Part shown: positions 62,476 through 64,000 of the stretch, piece by piece
How the letters are laid out: every line of letters begins with the position of its first letter
Position numbering within the stretch: the first letter of the stretch is position 1
NCBI GenBank assembly: GCA_041395945.1
Contig: JAWKZN010000001.1
Coordinates: forward strand, 3,348,001 to 3,412,000
Reading direction: 5' to 3'
DNA: 64,000 nt
Source of the DNA: Pseudomonadales bacterium
GTDB taxonomy: Bacteria; Pseudomonadota; Gammaproteobacteria; Pseudomonadales; Azotimanducaceae
Program-made: the position numbers and the translations under genes
The notes under the pieces: generated by a model
The model's database searches: none
Told to the model about the DNA's origin: nothing
The model's input: the letters and a program-made list of their open reading frames with translations, nothing else

Positions 62476-64000
62476 ATGCGGAAAAAAGTACCACTGAAAG
62501 TCATTCGTCTCATCGCCTGTGGCGTAAGCATGGTAAGTGCGGTGGCAGTTGCCCTGGAAGCGTCAGCGGAGAATGTGCTCTCCGCAAATGGCGTTGTCGA
62601 AGAGATTGTCGTATACGGTCGCGCAGAGCGTCTGATCGGACAGGCAGGCTCGGCCTCGGAGGGTCTCGTCGGCTATGACGACATCCAATTGCCTCCCCTG
62701 CTGCGGGTCGGAGAGCTTGTTGAGGCAGTTCCCGGGATGGTCGCTACCCAGCACTCCGGCACGGGCAAGGCCAATCAGTACGTTATCCGCGGATTCAATC
62801 TTGATCACGGCACGGACTTCGCCGTAGGCGTCGAAGGCGTGCCTGTTAATCTGCGCAGTCACGGACACGGACAGGGTTACCTGGATCTCAACTTCCTGAT
62901 CCCCGAGCTTGTGGAAACAACTGCTTACCGGCGCGGTCCGTATTCTGCCCGGGTGGGTGATTTCTCATCGGCTGCCAGTGTGGAATTTGAACTCTACGAC
63001 AGACTCGATGAGGGACTGCTGTCAGCGACGGTGGGCGAGTACGGCCACTACCGTGCGCTCGGTGCCGGTTCTACCGGGACTGGCGAAGGCTCCCTTACCG
63101 GAGCCGTGGATATCACAGCTTACGATGGTCCATGGAATCTCGACGAGGACCTCGACCAGCTCAAGTTCTTCGGCGCCTATTCGGGCAATCTCGGGGATAC
63201 CCATCTGCGGGTTACCTTGCAGGGATTCGACAGCAACTGGAATGCCACGGATCAGATCCCCCGGCGGGCAGTGCAGTCCGGGCTGATCAGTCCTCTGGAC
63301 AGCATTGACGAAGATCTGGGTGGCAGAACCTCGCGCTATGCGGTTACCGGCCTGGTCGACTTTGGTGACTGGTCCATCACCGGCTATGCGATCGACTATG
63401 ACTTCAGGCTTTTCTCGAACTTCACCTACTTCCTCGACGATCCGCTGGTGGGCGATGCATTCGAGCAGCGCGACGATCGACGGATCTACGGTCTGGGAAT
63501 TCGCGGCGGTGAAGAGACAACGCCACCTGCAGGTGTCATCGCGCTTCGCTGGGGAGCCGATCTGCGCTACGACGACATCGACAATCTGGGCCTCTACCGC
63601 ACAGACGCTCGTGTGAGAACCAGCACTGTCCGCCAGGACCGGATCGAGGAACTGTCCCTGGGCGCCTGGGGTGAGTCCGAATGGAATGTGACCGAACGCC
63701 TGCGCCTGCTGCTCGGCTTACGTGGCGACTGGTACGACTGGGACGTGAATGCGTTTCGTGCCGTGAATTCCGGTGCCGGTGACGACTCCATATGGAGCCC
63801 GAAGGCCGCCATCGCCTGGCGGTTCTCTGACAATTTCGAGGCGTACGTCAATTACGGTCGCGGCTTTCACTCAAACGATGTACGCGGAGCTACGATTTCC
63901 GTTGACCCGGCCACCGGCGCGCCTGCTGAGTCCGTCCCGGTGCTGGTCCGATCGGAAGGTGGCGAACTTGGCCTGCGTTTCGAGCGCAGCCGGGACTTCA
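62476..64000 (+). CDS. TonB-dependent outer-membrane receptor (3' end outside window)
   Basis: The frame runs off the right edge after 508 codons. Signal peptide MRKKVPLKVIRLIACGV to EASAE, then a TonB-box-like EEIVVYGRAER, plug domain (LRVGELVEAVPGMVATQHSG, ANQYVIRGFNLDHGTDFAV, VEGVPVNLRSHGHGQG, PYSARVGDFSSAASVEF) and barrel strands. Such receptors import iron chelates, vitamins or sugars. The GTGKANQYVIRGFNLDHGTD plug resembles receptors with unknown substrate, not siderophore ones I know. AAGGCAGG precedes the ATG. It is divergent from the BlaI-type gene, with a shared 126-base promoter gap. Confidence 0.88.
   Translation, partial: MRKKVPLKVIRLIACGVSMVSAVAVALEASAENVLSANGVVEEIVVYGRAERLIGQAGSASEGLVGYDDIQLPPLLRVGELVEAVPGMVATQHSGTGKANQYVIRGFNLDHGTDFAVGVEGVPVNLRSHGHGQGYLDLNFLIPELVETTAYRRGPYSARVGDFSSAASVEFELYDRLDEGLLSATVGEYGHYRALGAGSTGTGEGSLTGAVDITAYDGPWNLDEDLDQLKFFGAYSGNLGDTHLRVTLQGFDSNWNATDQIPRRAVQSGLISPLDSIDEDLGGRTSRYAVTGLVDFGDWSITGYAIDYDFRLFSNFTYFLDDPLVGDAFEQRDDRRIYGLGIRGGEETTPPAGVIALRWGADLRYDDIDNLGLYRTDARVRTSTVRQDRIEELSLGAWGESEWNVTERLRLLLGLRGDWYDWDVNAFRAVNSGAGDDSIWSPKAAIAWRFSDNFEAYVNYGRGFHSNDVRGATISVDPATGAPAESVPVLVRSEGGELGLRFERSRDF

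Overview
The window is high-GC, densely coded bacterial chromosome with about 60 protein genes, no rRNA, tRNA, CRISPR array, phage or insertion sequence that I can see. Gene style (E. coli-type argG, NhaD antiporter, TonB receptor, M56/BlaI pair, CYP153 P450, many CoA and flavin enzymes) points to a Gram-negative, aerobic, chemoheterotrophic gammaproteobacterium from a lipid- or hydrocarbon-rich, probably saline habitat. The lineage is inference, not proof.

Layout. 1-11.6 kb: acyl-CoA synthetase (cut by the window edge), haem/PQQ-type sugar dehydrogenase fusion, ClpP-like secreted protein coupled to a dienoyl-CoA isomerase, CYP153 P450, M20 peptidase, DUF6178 protein, a damaged Rieske gene, dienelactone hydrolase and enoyl-CoA hydratase. 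11.6-16.3 kb: heterodimeric ABC exporter (second half frameshifted) and a deazaflavin-type nitroreductase. 16.5-25.7 kb: two separate ECF sigma/anti-sigma units, the first with the anti-sigma zinc finger fused to a bactofilin-like membrane protein, the second ending in a DUF4097 beta-repeat protein; between them lie a DUF3089 hydrolase, a wrecked flavoprotein gene, a GNAT enzyme, a P460-like cytochrome and a D-amino-acid-oxidase-like protein whose domain order is circularly permuted. 25.7-42.5 kb: two Baeyer-Villiger-type monooxygenases, a membrane quinoprotein dehydrogenase, a beta-lactamase-fold esterase, lipocalin/DUF6134 pair, NhaD, a styrene-oxide-isomerase-like membrane protein and two GSTs. 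42.6-46.7 kb: VOC, DUF1428, two-domain VOC, luciferase-like oxidoreductase and a secreted protein that is a paralogue of one at 27.8 kb. 46.7-51.4 kb: universal stress protein and an argG-egtB-egtD block (arginine and ergothioneine). 51.5-58.7 kb: F420/PPOX-type protein, GPH sugar-type transporter, and a tightly overlapping five-gene unit (TetR relative, LysM-like small protein, D-aminoacylase-type amidohydrolase, epoxide-hydrolase-like enzyme, FAD monooxygenase) divergent from a DUF7064/7065-type protein. 58.9-64 kb: that protein, an OmpA-domain protein, M56 peptidase with BlaI regulator, and the start of a TonB receptor.

Two themes stand out. First, oxygenation and CoA-linked breakdown of hydrophobic compounds (P450, BVMOs, epoxide-acting enzymes, crotonases, GSTs). 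Second, at least four genes carry internal deletions or a frameshift (Rieske, ABC subunit, flavoprotein, TetR lacking its helix-turn-helix), which is either real gene decay or an assembly problem. All functional calls rest on reading the translated sequence against remembered family motifs; no search was run.
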